A stretch of 64,000 nucleotides of DNA, from assembly GCF_009905375.1 (NCBI RefSeq), contig NW_027418181.1, positions 1 through 64,000 of the forward strand. Reading direction: 5' to 3'. A program made the translations under genes and the position numbers. The notes beneath the pieces are model-generated. The model was not told the origin of the DNA and made no database searches. It worked only from the letters and a program-made list of their open reading frames with translations. The first letter of the stretch is position 1, and each line of letters begins with the position of its first letter. The DNA comes from Apium graveolens. Its lineage: Eukaryota; Streptophyta; Magnoliopsida; Apiales; Apiaceae. Of the stretch, positions 51,965 to 63,824 are shown piece by piece.

Positions 51965-54900
51965 GGAAACAGAAAGAATCTTTGGTACTTGGATAGAGGT
52001 TGTTCAAGATACATGACTGGTGATTCTACCCTGCTCACAGAGTTTAAGGAGAGAGCTGACCCAAGTATTACTTTTGGAGATGACAGCAAGGGTTATACTG
52101 TGGGATATGGCTTGATTTCAAAGGACAATGTCATCATTGAGGAGGTTGCCTTAGTGGATGGTCTCAAACACAATTTGTTGAGTATCAGCCAGCTTTGTGA
52201 TAAAGGCAACTCAGTAACCTTCAATTCAGAAGCCTGTGTTGTGACTAACAAAAGAAGCAACAAAGTGGTTCTTACTGGTGTGAGAAAAGGAAATGTGTAC
52301 CTAGCTGATTTCAACTCATCTAATGCAGAATATGTTACTTGTCTTCTCAGTAAAGCAAGTCAGGATGAAAGTTGGCTATGGCACAAGAAGTTATCCCATT
52401 TAAACTTCAAGACCATGAATGAGCTAGTAAAGAAAGAACTGGTTAGAGGCATTCCTCTAGTGGAGTTTTCTAAGGATGGACTGTGTGATGCCTGCCAAAA
52501 AGGGAAGCAGATTAAAGCATCATTCAGGAAGAAACTTGATTCAACAATTGAAGAGCCCTTGTAACTGCTTCTCATGGATTTGTTTGGACCAGTCAATGTG
52601 TTGTCCATCTCAAGGAAAAGATTTTGCCTAGTAATTGTAGATGATTTCTCAAAGTTCTCTTGGACATATTTCCTAAAGTCTAAAGATGAGGCTAGTGAAA
52701 TCATCATCAATCACATAAGGCAAGTCAATAATCATCCTGATTTCAAGGTTAGAAGAATCAGGAGTGACAATGGAACCGAGTTCAAGAATTCTGTCATGCG
52801 AGCATTTTGTGACGAAAATGGGATTCTGCATGAATTTTCAGCAACAAGAACTCCATAACAGAATGGAGTAGTGGAAAGGAAGAACAGATCACTTATTGAA
52901 GCTGCAAGGACAATGCTTGAAGAATCTAAAACTGCCAACCTATTTCTGGGCTGAAGCTGTAAATACTGCATGCTACACTCAGAATATTTCTCTAGTTAAT
53001 CAAGCTAGATGCATGACTCCCTATCAATTGTTCAAGAACAAGAAGCCAACTCTAAATTTTCTTCAAGTCTTTGGCTGCAAGTGCTATATTCCGAGAAATC
53101 AAACTGATCAAAATGGAAAGTTTGATGCTAAAGCAGATGAAGGAATTTTTGTTGGATATGCTGTTGGTAAAACATATAGAGTCTACAATCTAAGAACCAA
53201 CATTGTTGTGGAATCAATACATGTTGTGTTTGATGATAAAAAGATTGAAGGATTGAAAGATGGAGATTACCATGAGAGCCTCAAATTCGACAATGTGGAG
53301 ATGGTTAGTGATGACAGTGATGATGAAAGTGATCAAGAAACTGTGTCTAAGGATAATACAGATAAATCTACTACCAGTGAAGCACAAAACTCAACATCTG
53401 TCGAGTTGCATAATGCTTCATCCGTCGGGAGGCAATCTGTGTTATCCGTCGGGAGACAACCAGCTTCATCCGTCGGTACTCAAAATTCACCATCCGTCGG
53501 GTTATCAAAAGGAGCAGGAAGTCAAGATAGATCACCTATAGAAAGTTCCCCTTTCTCAAATCAAAGATCCATAAACTCAGGGGGAGTTTCTAACAATCAA
53601 AACTCAATTACACATCAAGACAACAATGAGGTTTCTTCATCTAGAGCTAATCTACCTCAACAAAGAAAATGGACAAAAGATCACCCCTTTGAGCTTATTA
53701 TTGGTGATGTTTCTTCTAGAGTTCAAACAAGGAGAGCAACTCAAGAAGAATGTCTATACAATAGCTTTCTTTCCAAGGAAGAGCCAAAGAAGGTAGAAGA
53801 AGTTTTGTTGGATCTTGATTGGATTTTAGCTATGCAGGAGGAGCTAAACCAATTTGAAAGGAATAATGTATGGAAGCTGGTGCCCAAGCCTAAAGGAAAG
53901 AATCCAATAGACACCAAATGGGTATTCAGAAACAAGATGGATGAAAATGGCATAGTAGTCAGGAACAAAGCTAGATTGGTTGCTAAGGGCTATTATCAAC
54001 AAGAAGGAATAGATTTTGATGAAATATTTGCTCCTGTTACAAGACTTGAAGCCATCAGAATCTTCTTAGCCTATGCAGCCCATGCCAATTTCAAGGTCTA
54101 TCAAATGGATGTCAAAAGTGCCTTTCTGAATGGAGATTTGGAGGAAGAAGTCTATGTCAGTCAACCTCCTGGTTTTAAAGATCCAAATTTTCTAGAACAT
54201 GTCTATTATCTTTTAAAAGCACTTTATGGACTGAAGCAAGCACCTAGAGCCTAGTATGACACTTTATCAAAGTTCCTTTTGGAAAATCACTTCACAAGAG
54301 GTACTGTAGATAAAACTTTATTTTTCAGAAATGTTAATGGCTCTAGTATAATTGTTCAAATTTATGTAGATGATATTATTTTTGGCTCTACAGATGAGAA
54401 ACTTTGTTAAAATTTTGCCAAACTGATGCAAAGTAAGTATGAAATGAGTATGATGGGAGAACTGACATACTTTCTTGGTTTACAAGTTAAGCAAGTTAGT
54501 GATGGAATATTCATTAGTCAAACTAAATACATTTTTGATCTTTTAAAGAAGTTTGATCTAGTGGATTACACATCTGCAAAAACTCCCATGACCACTGCAA
54601 CTAAGCTTGAATTAAACACTTCTGAAAAGTCTGTGGATATTTTAAGTTATATAGGCATGGTTGGCTCACTTTTGTACTTAACAGCTAGTAGGCCAGATAT
54701 AATGTTTGCTACATGTTTATGTGCTAGATTTCAGGCTGATCCTAGAGAATCTCACTTAATAGCTATTAAGAGAATTATCAGATATCTCAAGGGAACACCA
54801 AAACTTGGCATTTGGTACCCTAGAGATTCTGGTTTTGATCTAACTGGTTATTTAGATGTAGATTATGCAGGTTGTAGAATTGATAGAAAAAGTACAACAG

Positions 54901-55307
54901 GAACCTGTCAATTTCTAGGAAACAAGCTTTTGTCCTAGTTTAATAAAAAGCAAAATTCAGTTTTTACTTCTACAACTGAAGCTGAATATATTGCTGCTGG
55001 TAGTTGCTGTGCACATATATTATGGATGAAAAATCAATTGCTAGACTATGGTTTGTAAGTTGAGAGGATTCCTATTTTCTGTGATAACACAAGTGCAATT
55101 GCCATCATTGAAAATCCAGTACAACATTCAAGGACAAATCATATAGATATCAAGTACCATTTCATAAGGGAACATGTAATGAATGGTACTGTGGAGCTAC
55201 ATTTTGTTCCAAGTGAGAAGTAGCTTACAGATATCTTTATCAAGCCACTGGATAAATCCACCTTTTCAAGGTTGGTAAGTGAGTTAAGTATGCTTAATTA
55301 CTCTTAA
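51965..55307 (+). pseudogene. pol: pol of element C (many nonsense codons)
   Basis: Protease region (SGC changed to RGC: Asp-Arg-Gly), integrase, RT (YVDDIIFGS near 54362) and RNase H. Breaks: TAA about 52562, TAA about 52856, a 1-nt gain near 52930, TAG about 54253, TAA about 54407, TAG about 54938, TAA about 55057, TAG about 55220. Compared with A, several are TGG-to-TAG or Gln-to-stop. The integrase-RT linker holds the 24-nt-phased array 53396-53499 and GGGGGAG at 53580. Confidence 0.9.
53396..53499 (+). repeat. 24-nt-phased ATCCGTCG array in integrase-RT linker (element C)
   Basis: ATCTGTCG (53396), then ATCCGTCG at 53420, 53444, 53468 and 53492: five sites exactly 24 nt apart, reading Ser-Val-Gly where A's array reads Ser-Val-Asp/Glu. 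Confidence 0.92.
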
Positions 55308-55711
55308 ATCTATATGAGTTAATTTGCAAGTTGAAATGCAACCAGAAATTTAATTGATCTTTCAGTCTCGGATAAAATTTTGGCTAAGTCAAAATTTACA
55401 TCTCGACGGATGATCTTTATCCATCGAGTTTGATCATCCGTCGGTATACTATTTGCTAATAAAAATCAATTATTTTTCTGGAATATTTTATGTCTTGATG
55501 GATAACAGTTTATTCTCATCCGTCGAATTGTCTTAATCTCAGTCGTTAATTCCCTGTACATTATCCGTCGAGTATACTTACAATCTGTAAGCATAACACG
55601 ACGGATAATGGGTGGAATTTTTACAGTTTATTTTTTAACGGCTATTTTAGGCAATTTCTATTGGTTACTTTATTTTACTTTATTATTTTTATCAGTTATT
55701 TTTTGAAATAG
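55308..55711 (+). promoter_or_regulatory. pol-to-third-ORF spacer with CGACGGAT motifs (element C)
   Basis: Exact copies start at 55404, 55436, 55518, 55563 and 55599; variants at 55419 and about 55497. The pair 55403/55419 is inverted with a 16-nt centre distance, as in element A. No coding region. Confidence 0.8.
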
Positions 55712-55719
55712 TATAAAAG
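55712..55719 (+). promoter_or_regulatory. Internal TATA box for third ORF (element C)
   Basis: TATAAAAG 119 nt upstream of the ATG at 55831, followed by a CT-rich leader (TCTCTCAAAGC, CTCTTTCTCTTC). Confidence 0.6.
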
Positions 55720-55830
55720 CTTATTTCATTTCAATTGCTTTTTCTTTTATCATTCTCAATTCAACTGCTCTAATTTCATTCTCTCTCAAAGCACTTACTC
55801 TCTTTCTCTTCAAGCTCTTATTCTCTAACA

Positions 55831-58800
55831 ATGGCACCTGTTGTAAAGATTATGTCTCAAATTGGGTTCATTTATGAGAAGAACAATTTCACTGCACTAG
55901 TGAACAAGGGTATTCAGCATTCGAGTGACTATCACAAGAGGATGGACTTTGTGAAAGATTGCAAGCTCAATTATGCCATGCTGGAATCACCCACGATCTT
56001 CTGTGAAGTTGTTGAAGAAATGTGGACTACTGCTACCTACAACTCTACAGATAAGACCATCACACTAACCATTAAAGGTAAAGAATTCTGTATCAATAGT
56101 GATGTGATAAAAGCATGTTTGAAAATTCCCGATGACAATGTAACCTCATTACACACTGACACTGATATAATCAATATGCTTAATTCCATGAACTATGCAC
56201 TTCCTACTTCTAAACTGAGTGACATTAGGAGAATGGGTCTTAGGAAAGAATGGAGTTTCATGTGTGATGTAGTTACAAAGGTTTTCTCAGGAAAGATCAG
56301 TAATTTTGATTCAATGAATATTTCCATGCTTAACATGCTCTACATGCTAGTTACAGATAAGTATTTTAACTTTAGTGACCTTGTTTTATTTGAGTTAGGT
56401 TTTAAACTGGGAGAGTTAAATAAAAGAGGTAAGAATGTGTATTATGCTAGATTACTTATGATGTTAGCTAACCACCTTTGTGAAGATATTGTGCTTGAGA
56501 ACCCTAATAACAAATTAGATTGTTGGGTTCAAGAGAGAAGGCCCATTGCAGATTTGAACAGGGCCAATCATCACAAGGATGTGCCATTGTTCTATTTTCC
56601 TGTAATGCAAGCACCTCAGGTAAGTGAGGTAAGTTCATCTATCCCTACAACTATTCCAACCTCAACAATTTCTTTGAGTTCTAGTGTGGCTATGACAACT
56701 GTGTCAATGACCAAACAGTTGCCTACCTAAGCTACCAAACCTACAATTATTTCAAAATCCAAATCAAAGAAAGCCCCCTCTGGTATCTCTCAAAAGATGC
56801 TAGTTGCAAAATCCACTAAAGCCAAAGAGGGGAGTGTGAAGGAGGGTAAGTTAGGTGAGGGAAGAGGTGAACATAAAAGAAACCTCAAGAATAAGGTTGG
56901 AGAGTTGAGTGGATCCCAGCCTAGCCACACTGCAGTTTCCCAACAAACTGCAGTGCTTAAAAAGGACAAAAGCTCATTTCTAGCTGCATCCTCCCCAAAG
57001 GATGTAGTTATTGAACAAAGATCTCAACCAAGAGCACAGGCCAAGAGGGTTAGGGACACAAGCTCACCCCAGACTTATGTCAGAAAGAAGAAATCTAAAA
57101 CTCTTGGGGATGCACAGGGTACACACAAAGTGCAAACTGGTGCAACAGACACAGTCACTGCACCTTCACAAATTCAGTTTAATGTGGCTCCAATAAATGT
57201 GGAGTCACAGCCAAAATCTCTAGTTATAGAAACACCCAACTCACCAACAAATTCTCTGGATGTGGATATGATAAACACATCAATTCCTGATTCCCCTTCT
57301 TTAACTATGTTGGGGAGGCCAAAATCTAGTGCAAGTAAGCATCATCTTTTAGATGATTTGTTGGCTCACTTGCCAATTCTTTCAGGAATTGTTGTATCAT
57401 CTATGCCCAAAATAACTTCAATCAGCACAGAGTCAACAATAGTTTCTATTCCCAGCTCATTCATTTCTACTCTCTCGACTGATATTTGCTCATCCGTCGA
57501 GTAGTGATTGTATCCCGACGGATAAGCTTGACAGCAGTTATCCGTCGGATATCAAAACCACTCACTCGATGGATATCACTCATCTGTCGAGTATCTCTGC
57601 ACAACTTCAAACTTCATTTATTTCAAGTGCAGAAGATTTAGTGGTTGTGCAGTCACTCTTAGGATTGAGAGAGAAGAGTGTTTTGAGTGAGAGTCTGGGT
57701 TGCTCCCAGGAAAAAGGAGAGGAAATGAGTGAAACTATGCAATCCATTTCTTCAATATTGGCAAAAGAGAGTGAGAGGAGTCCCACCTTAGTAGGTGAAG
57801 GTGAGGGTGTGAGGGTGGGGAGCCAGGGTGAGACCCTGATGCAACAAAAGAGAGAAAACGAGAGAAATGCCGGTACTGGAGCTATAAGGATGGATGCCAT
57901 TGCTAGTGAGTCAATGAATGTCCAGGATGCAGACAGGGAAGGACTATCTCAGCATCCTAAAGCTGTTATAGATTCCACTTCCCTTGATGCTAAGGCATTT
58001 ACTCACCCTGTTCTAGCTTATCTACTTCTAGCTGAACAGGGCAATGACAATGCAGAAAGGATGCTGAATTTGGTGCATACCACAAAGTCTATGATGAGAG
58101 CTAAGGATGCCATCACAACTTTGCCTTCTACAGCTGGTGATGTGGACTATAAGACTGGTGGTTCAGCTGGTCTCTTTGGAGATGGGAGTGGGGATAGTGA
58201 AGATGAAGCAATGAACATAGGGGGAGAAGTAGGCTCAAGTTCAAGATCAGGTATGCCATCATGAGCTTTCTCAAAGCACTGTGATGAGCATTACTTCAAG
58301 ATAACCCTGATCCAGCTAATTAATCAGACAAAACTGCTCTTCAAACCACTACTAATGCCAGCACCAAAAAGCTCCTTCAGGCACATCTAGCCTCTCTGCA
58401 ACTTCAACAAATCCAGGGCTTCCAGCATGCTAGGGATGTAAACACCATGAAGGGTGATATTGAGGAGATGAAGAAGGCCATTTCAGACAAGATAGATTCT
58501 AAACTTCCAGAAGCTACAATGCTTGACATCAAGAGGTAGTTAAGGAAAAATTCTGATCTATCAACCAAGATAGATGCCTTGGACACAAGGATTTCAGCCA
58601 TGGAAGCATCTTTAACTGCCATTCATCTTCATCAAGCCCAATAGACAAATTTACTACAAAAACTGGTGGCTGCTCAACCTCCCTCCTCACCTCAACTTGA
58701 TGATAACAAAAAGGGGGAGAAAGGACCAAGTGGGGGGGGGAGACCAAATGAGGGGGAGAGGCTTCAAATTCAAATCAGTAAAGTAATTGTGCCTTCAATT

Positions 58801-58970
58801 ACTATCTCAAAGCCATCAGTTACAGATAATATAGATCTGATCAATGCAGCAGCAGCCAACATAAGAGAAGCTGATAAGTAAAATTTGAGTTTAGTCAACT
58901 GGGAGAAGATTGATGAGGAAATACAGAAGAAGTTTGAACTTGTCAAGGAGCCAGTTAAGTCAGCCATCCA
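55831..58970 (+). pseudogene. Third ORF of element C, 5' part (broken)
   Basis: ATG at 55831 in AACAATGGCACC, with an N-terminal domain closely similar to A's third ORF (KEWSF, SNFD, YYAR blocks). Breaks: TAA about 56728, a 1-nt shift near 57484-57490 just before the motif array, TGA about 58262 (Trp in A), TAG about 58537 and others up to 58880. Internal PPT-like blocks lie at 58220, 58713 and 58752. Interrupted by G at 58970. Confidence 0.85.
57481..57590 (+). repeat. CGACGGAT copies inside third ORF (element C)
   Basis: ATCCGTCG at 57492, CGACGGAT at 57516 and ATCCGTCG at 57540, 24 nt apart and alternating in orientation, with variants near 57563 and 57582. They occupy the same place as A's 7731-7845 array. 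Confidence 0.85.
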
Positions 58971-61900
58971 TGGGGCGCCCTCCAAATCCGGGTCAGAAGT
59001 TTGGGGTCCACACACACCCCTTAATTATAACCTGCTTATAACAATAATAAAGATAATAATAATATATGCAATGACCCTACTTACCAACCACCACGGACCG
59101 CAACAGGTTAAAGTATGCACACAAGTCAAACACACTAATATATTACAAACTGTTCAAATCCCAACTATTTCAAACTCAAACTGAGTATTAAACATTATTA
59201 CAAGTTTTTACAAACTTAAATTATTCCAAAAGAAGCCTACTAGCTCAGCTTTCTCAACCTGAACCCCTAGCTCTCGCGCTGGACTGGGGATCCTCTTTAC
59301 CAACTGGTTCCTTTTTAACTGGAAAGAATATAAACAACATCGCACAAATGAGCTAACTAGCTCAGCAAGTCATAATGACAAAACTGAGAATAATGATCAT
59401 CAGGTGAATATGGTTATGATATCAAGTGAACAATGGATTATGATTTAGAACTGGATATTATACTTTTAATTTAAAACCAAGGTAAGGCTGCTGATCAGTC
59501 ACGCACTAACCCCGAGCAAGGCACACAACATTGCTCTAACTACTGGATCCAAGGCATACATTGGCCTAACTTGACCATTATATGGTCTGACCACGAATCT
59601 GGTCCACAATTTTATAAAAACAATCCAATTCTAACATAATAACAGAATATGCAATAATAAACAATAACCGAAATCATTAACAACAATAAATGTTTAACAA
59701 TGAAAGGGTTTAAATCCTTGTAAGGATCAACAAGGTACTTTTAAAGCTTGAATGTTGGGTAATGAAAGAATTGGATAACAAAGGAATCAACATTTCAGGG
59801 TTTCAAAGATTTGGGCTTTCAAAGCATAAGATATCATGGATTGAGTATATAATAATTCAGTTCAGTGTCTGATATTTAGTTTGTATGTATTTATGGAGTA
59901 GTATCGTAGATTTGTGGTTCGTGTTTGGGTATACAATAATCAATGGCTTAGAAAGAATATGGTTCATAGCTCAAGAACAATAACTGAAATTAGGATTTAG
60001 GTTTCCGTGCTTCAAAGCACTTGCAATGTTAACAAGACTATCAAGAATTACAATATCTCGAGAAAGTTCAGAATACTTGCCTGGTATTAGGTTACTATCC
60101 TGCACTTGCTTTCAATCACAATCGTCTTACTCCTCAACTACCTGTTTCTCTTTCCTACGTCTTGCCTCTTCTGCTCACATATCATAAGTATCTATCAATA
60201 ATTTACTCATGGAATTCTATTCAACACATACTTCTATCTACCCTTCGTTTTACCCAAATCCGATTAACGGATTGAAAGTTATGCAATAATCAAGTAAACA
60301 CCGAATATATAGACCGATAGTCAAACAACAGGTCACGTATAACACATAATACATCACGTAATCAATGACATATCATCTATAAAGAAGTCTCGGATCATAA
60401 ATATGCTTTCGGGTATTTAAAATGATTTTTAAAACATTTTTCGGAATTAAAACGGGTCGTTGGATCAATTTTGGGTTAATAAACAGGGTTCGGTTGGCCC
60501 ATTCTTGCTCCGAAATAATTTTTAGAATAATTATCGAGTCTTGGAAATAATTTAGAATAATATTTTAAAGCTCGAAACTATTTTTCGGAATTTTTAAATC
60601 ATTTTTAAATAATTAAATCTAATTAAATAACTAATTAAAATCAATTAATAATTAATTAAATCAATTAATCAATTAATTTTCGAATTAATTGACCAATTAA
60701 TCAATTATAAATTAACTGATATTAATTAACTAATTAATTCAAATTTATTTATGAATAAAAAATAATTTTCGGAATTAAAATAATAATTTTCAGAATTTTC
60801 AGAAATTAAAAATGAATTTTTATAATAAAAATAAATAGGAAATATGATTTTTAAACATTTTATAAACAGGAATCCTAAATTTGCAAAGTCTGGAAACTTC
60901 AGGGATCAAACTGCATCGTTTTCAAAACTGCAGGGACCAAACTGCAATTTTGCAGTCCAGTCGCCGGAAAAAGTCGGGGGTGGCCGGAGAAGACGATCCC
61001 GGCGTCCTCACCCCACCAACACTTCCAGATCAACACTACACAACACCAGGAACTTGTTCATGCATTCAAAACATTCTAATCATCCCTGTTCTGGCCGGAA
61101 ATTGGCCAAGAACATCGCCGGTTTCCTGCGAACATCGCAAATCTTTAAAACACAACTCCCTTCGATTCAAGCATCCTCTGTTAACGAGCTATATATCAAT
61201 CGATTGCAAATTTTATAAGGAACACAACCCACTATAAATCAACAGCTAATAACCCCTGAATCAAAACCCCCCAAATTTCAATTGAAAACATTCATACGGG
61301 TTATAAACCCTAATTTTGAAATTCGAAAATTAAACTCAAATTTGAACATGTTATTGAACTCCAAATCAGACGTATGACATATGAAAATCATCAGGAAAAC
61401 AAGCTCTACAACATGCAATCATCAAATCATACAAACAATCATCCGAACAAAAGTTCATATTTTTAATAAAATAAATTCGAAAATAATTAAATTTTTAGAA
61501 AAATAACCTTGATTTCTGCAGTGAAACAAAGCTCAGAATCTGATAGAACACCTCAAATCCTTCGTTTTGGTTACACAAGCTTTAAAAACAGAGATCGGTA
61601 ACGCCTTCGTTTTGCTGTTTGATTCTTAGAACAGTTTATGTAATTAGGGGTTTTCTCTGAAATTATATAATTAACTATCTGCAAATGATTTTGATACGAA
61701 TTAAAATACGGTAAAAGGCTATTTATAATTATGGAAAATTAGTATCCCGTTGGGTCATTCCGGATATAAAAAGGTACGTTTATTTGTAAAAACTGATCCA
61801 AACGGTATCGGTTTTCGGGATAATTATCCAAATCAGTACAATTTGTACTGCAGTCTAGGTCTCAGCGCCTGGTTACACGTATTACGAAGTGATAATTGGG

Positions 61901-62399
61901 ATAGTTTAATAAAAAGCTCCCGTTTATCGAAAATACGGGTTTTATTGATTTACCGAAACGAATATTGTATCGAAAATGTTGCGCCGGGACCCACGCAGGA
62001 CAAACCGTACGCCGGATCGAAAAAATCGAAACATGGAATATGCTCGGAATATTACAATTAGGTTAGGAAGGAGTTCTCGAAAGAGTTTCGGGTTCCAAAA
62101 ACGTAACAACGGTTGACGTCGGTTGGTTCCTGTTTTTATAAAATAGATTTTAATTACCCGGAAAAAGATTTTAGAAATTTCATATGATTCTTATAAATCC
62201 ATAAACCAACATAAAAATAATTAGGAAGATATGACAATTATCTATATTTTATTTTGGACATATAAAAATTAAAATACTCAATTAATATTATTTTTGAATA
62301 TTCAAGTACAGATAACACTTAACAATTAACTGACAGAATAGATACTGGGCACACATAATAATATCAAAACTAATTACATGATATATCCCGGATATTACA
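58971..62399 (-). mobile_element. Element G: 3.4-kb LTR-like insertion (probable solo gypsy LTR)
   Basis: Flanked by ATCCA (58966-58970 and 62400-62404); excision restores the frame of C's third ORF. Ends are TGGGGCGCC ... ATTACA; read on the - strand it begins TGTAATATCCGGG, like long gypsy LTRs. No internal LTR pair, gag or pol is visible, so a solo LTR is the simplest reading. Small frames (60844-61237, 61750-62061) match nothing I know. AT-rich inverted AATTAATT tracts occur at about 60600-60750. Confidence 0.65.
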
Positions 62400-62404
62400 A
62401 TCCA

Positions 62405-63824
62405 TCACTCTCAAGTCAAGCAAATTAGTGTGAATGAGATGAGCATGAACTATCTGGAAAGAGGACAACCTTCCTGCATCAAATCTCCAAAGGCTGAAAT
62501 AATTCTTAAACCAAGGGTGAACTACTCAAAATCATCATTAAAGAACCCCTTGGATACTGTGTATGAGACACCCAAGCCTGATGAAAAGAAGCTTCTGTCA
62601 AGATCAATTGCTTTCTAGAAAGATCCAGCTGATTCAGCTTCTAAAAGGAGAATTGCCAAGATTTTCAGGAATGGGAAAGAAATTTGTGTGGTGGCTGGAC
62701 ATCCTCAATTTGCTCAAGCAAAGAGAGAAGAAAAGGCTAGATTGAAGCAGGAAAAGAAGCAAGCTGCTCTAGATGCTAAAAAGGCTAAATAGAAGAAAGA
62801 ACAAATTGCTATCTTAGCCAAGCTCCATGCTGTAAATTCATCACAACAAATTCCTGTTCAACCATCTGAAATTACTGAATCAAAGAAGCAAGTTGAACAA
62901 AAGAAAAAATTTCCAAGAATCAAGAAATTGTCTAAAAGAACTAAAAGGAAACTGGATATTGTTGACAAGGAATTGAATGATCAATTTCCTAAGGAATCCA
63001 CACCATCTACAACTCAAGCATCAAAGCCCTCTGTGGTTTTTGAAGATATCAGGGTGGTGGATCCCTGCAGGAATATTCATGGTGAACCTATTGTGCCCAA
63101 GGATGAGCCAATAGAATGGGAGAACATACCAATTCCTGACTTCAATCTACCAATCCTTAGCAAGCCAAGAAGAACAAAGTCAAGAGTAGTCAAGAAAGTG
63201 AAGCTGTCACCTCTCAAATCCAAATCTGTAGTCAAAGCTTAGTCCAAAGTCAATAGGGGAGATTACATGTACTTGTGTGACATCAAAGAGTTTTCTGATC
63301 TAAATCTCTATCTAGATGAACTAGATGAAGTGAGAGAAATTGATACATACATAAACCTACCTGAAAGGTTAGTGTTCAAGTACAAAGGAGGGAAGGAGAT
63401 TCAGTGGCCACTTCACAGGATCCTTCAAGAAAGCCAAGCTATACTGATTAAAGTTTATTCATCCTTCAAGAAGAACTTTGGGTTCAACATTACTGCAAGA
63501 AGATTGGTACTGAAGAAGATTGAAGAGCTAAGGAGTGTTAGAGCTAAAGATGCACTTCCAAAGACTCTAATTATCCCTTACACGGGGAGAAGAGTGCATC
63601 TAAGGCCCTACTGGCTGATGGAGTTCATGGATGACAAAGGTGTGAGAAGATTTTTTATATTAGAAGACCAATTGAGCATCTCCAGCAATGAGACTCTTTT
63701 GGAAATGCAAGGAAAGCTAAATTTCTCAGAATCTGATGAACTGGAATTCCACAGGCAGCTCCAAAATCAGATTGAAGAAAACAACAGAAAGCTTGGAAAG
63801 AGATCCAGACCTTCTAGAAACTAG
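62405..63824 (+). pseudogene. Third ORF of element C, 3' part (broken)
   Basis: Continues after G. Stops at about 62616, 62791 and 63240 interrupt it. The last 185 residues (63267-63824) are open and similar to A's C-terminal domain (blocks YLCDIKEFSD, LPERLVFKYKG, WLMEF.DDKGVRRFF). Ends at TAG 63822-63824. Confidence 0.85.

Noticed and set aside
60844..61237. Overlapping frames of 118-124 codons in element G
   Set aside because: Two frames overlap, neither resembles known proteins, and G has no other coding content.
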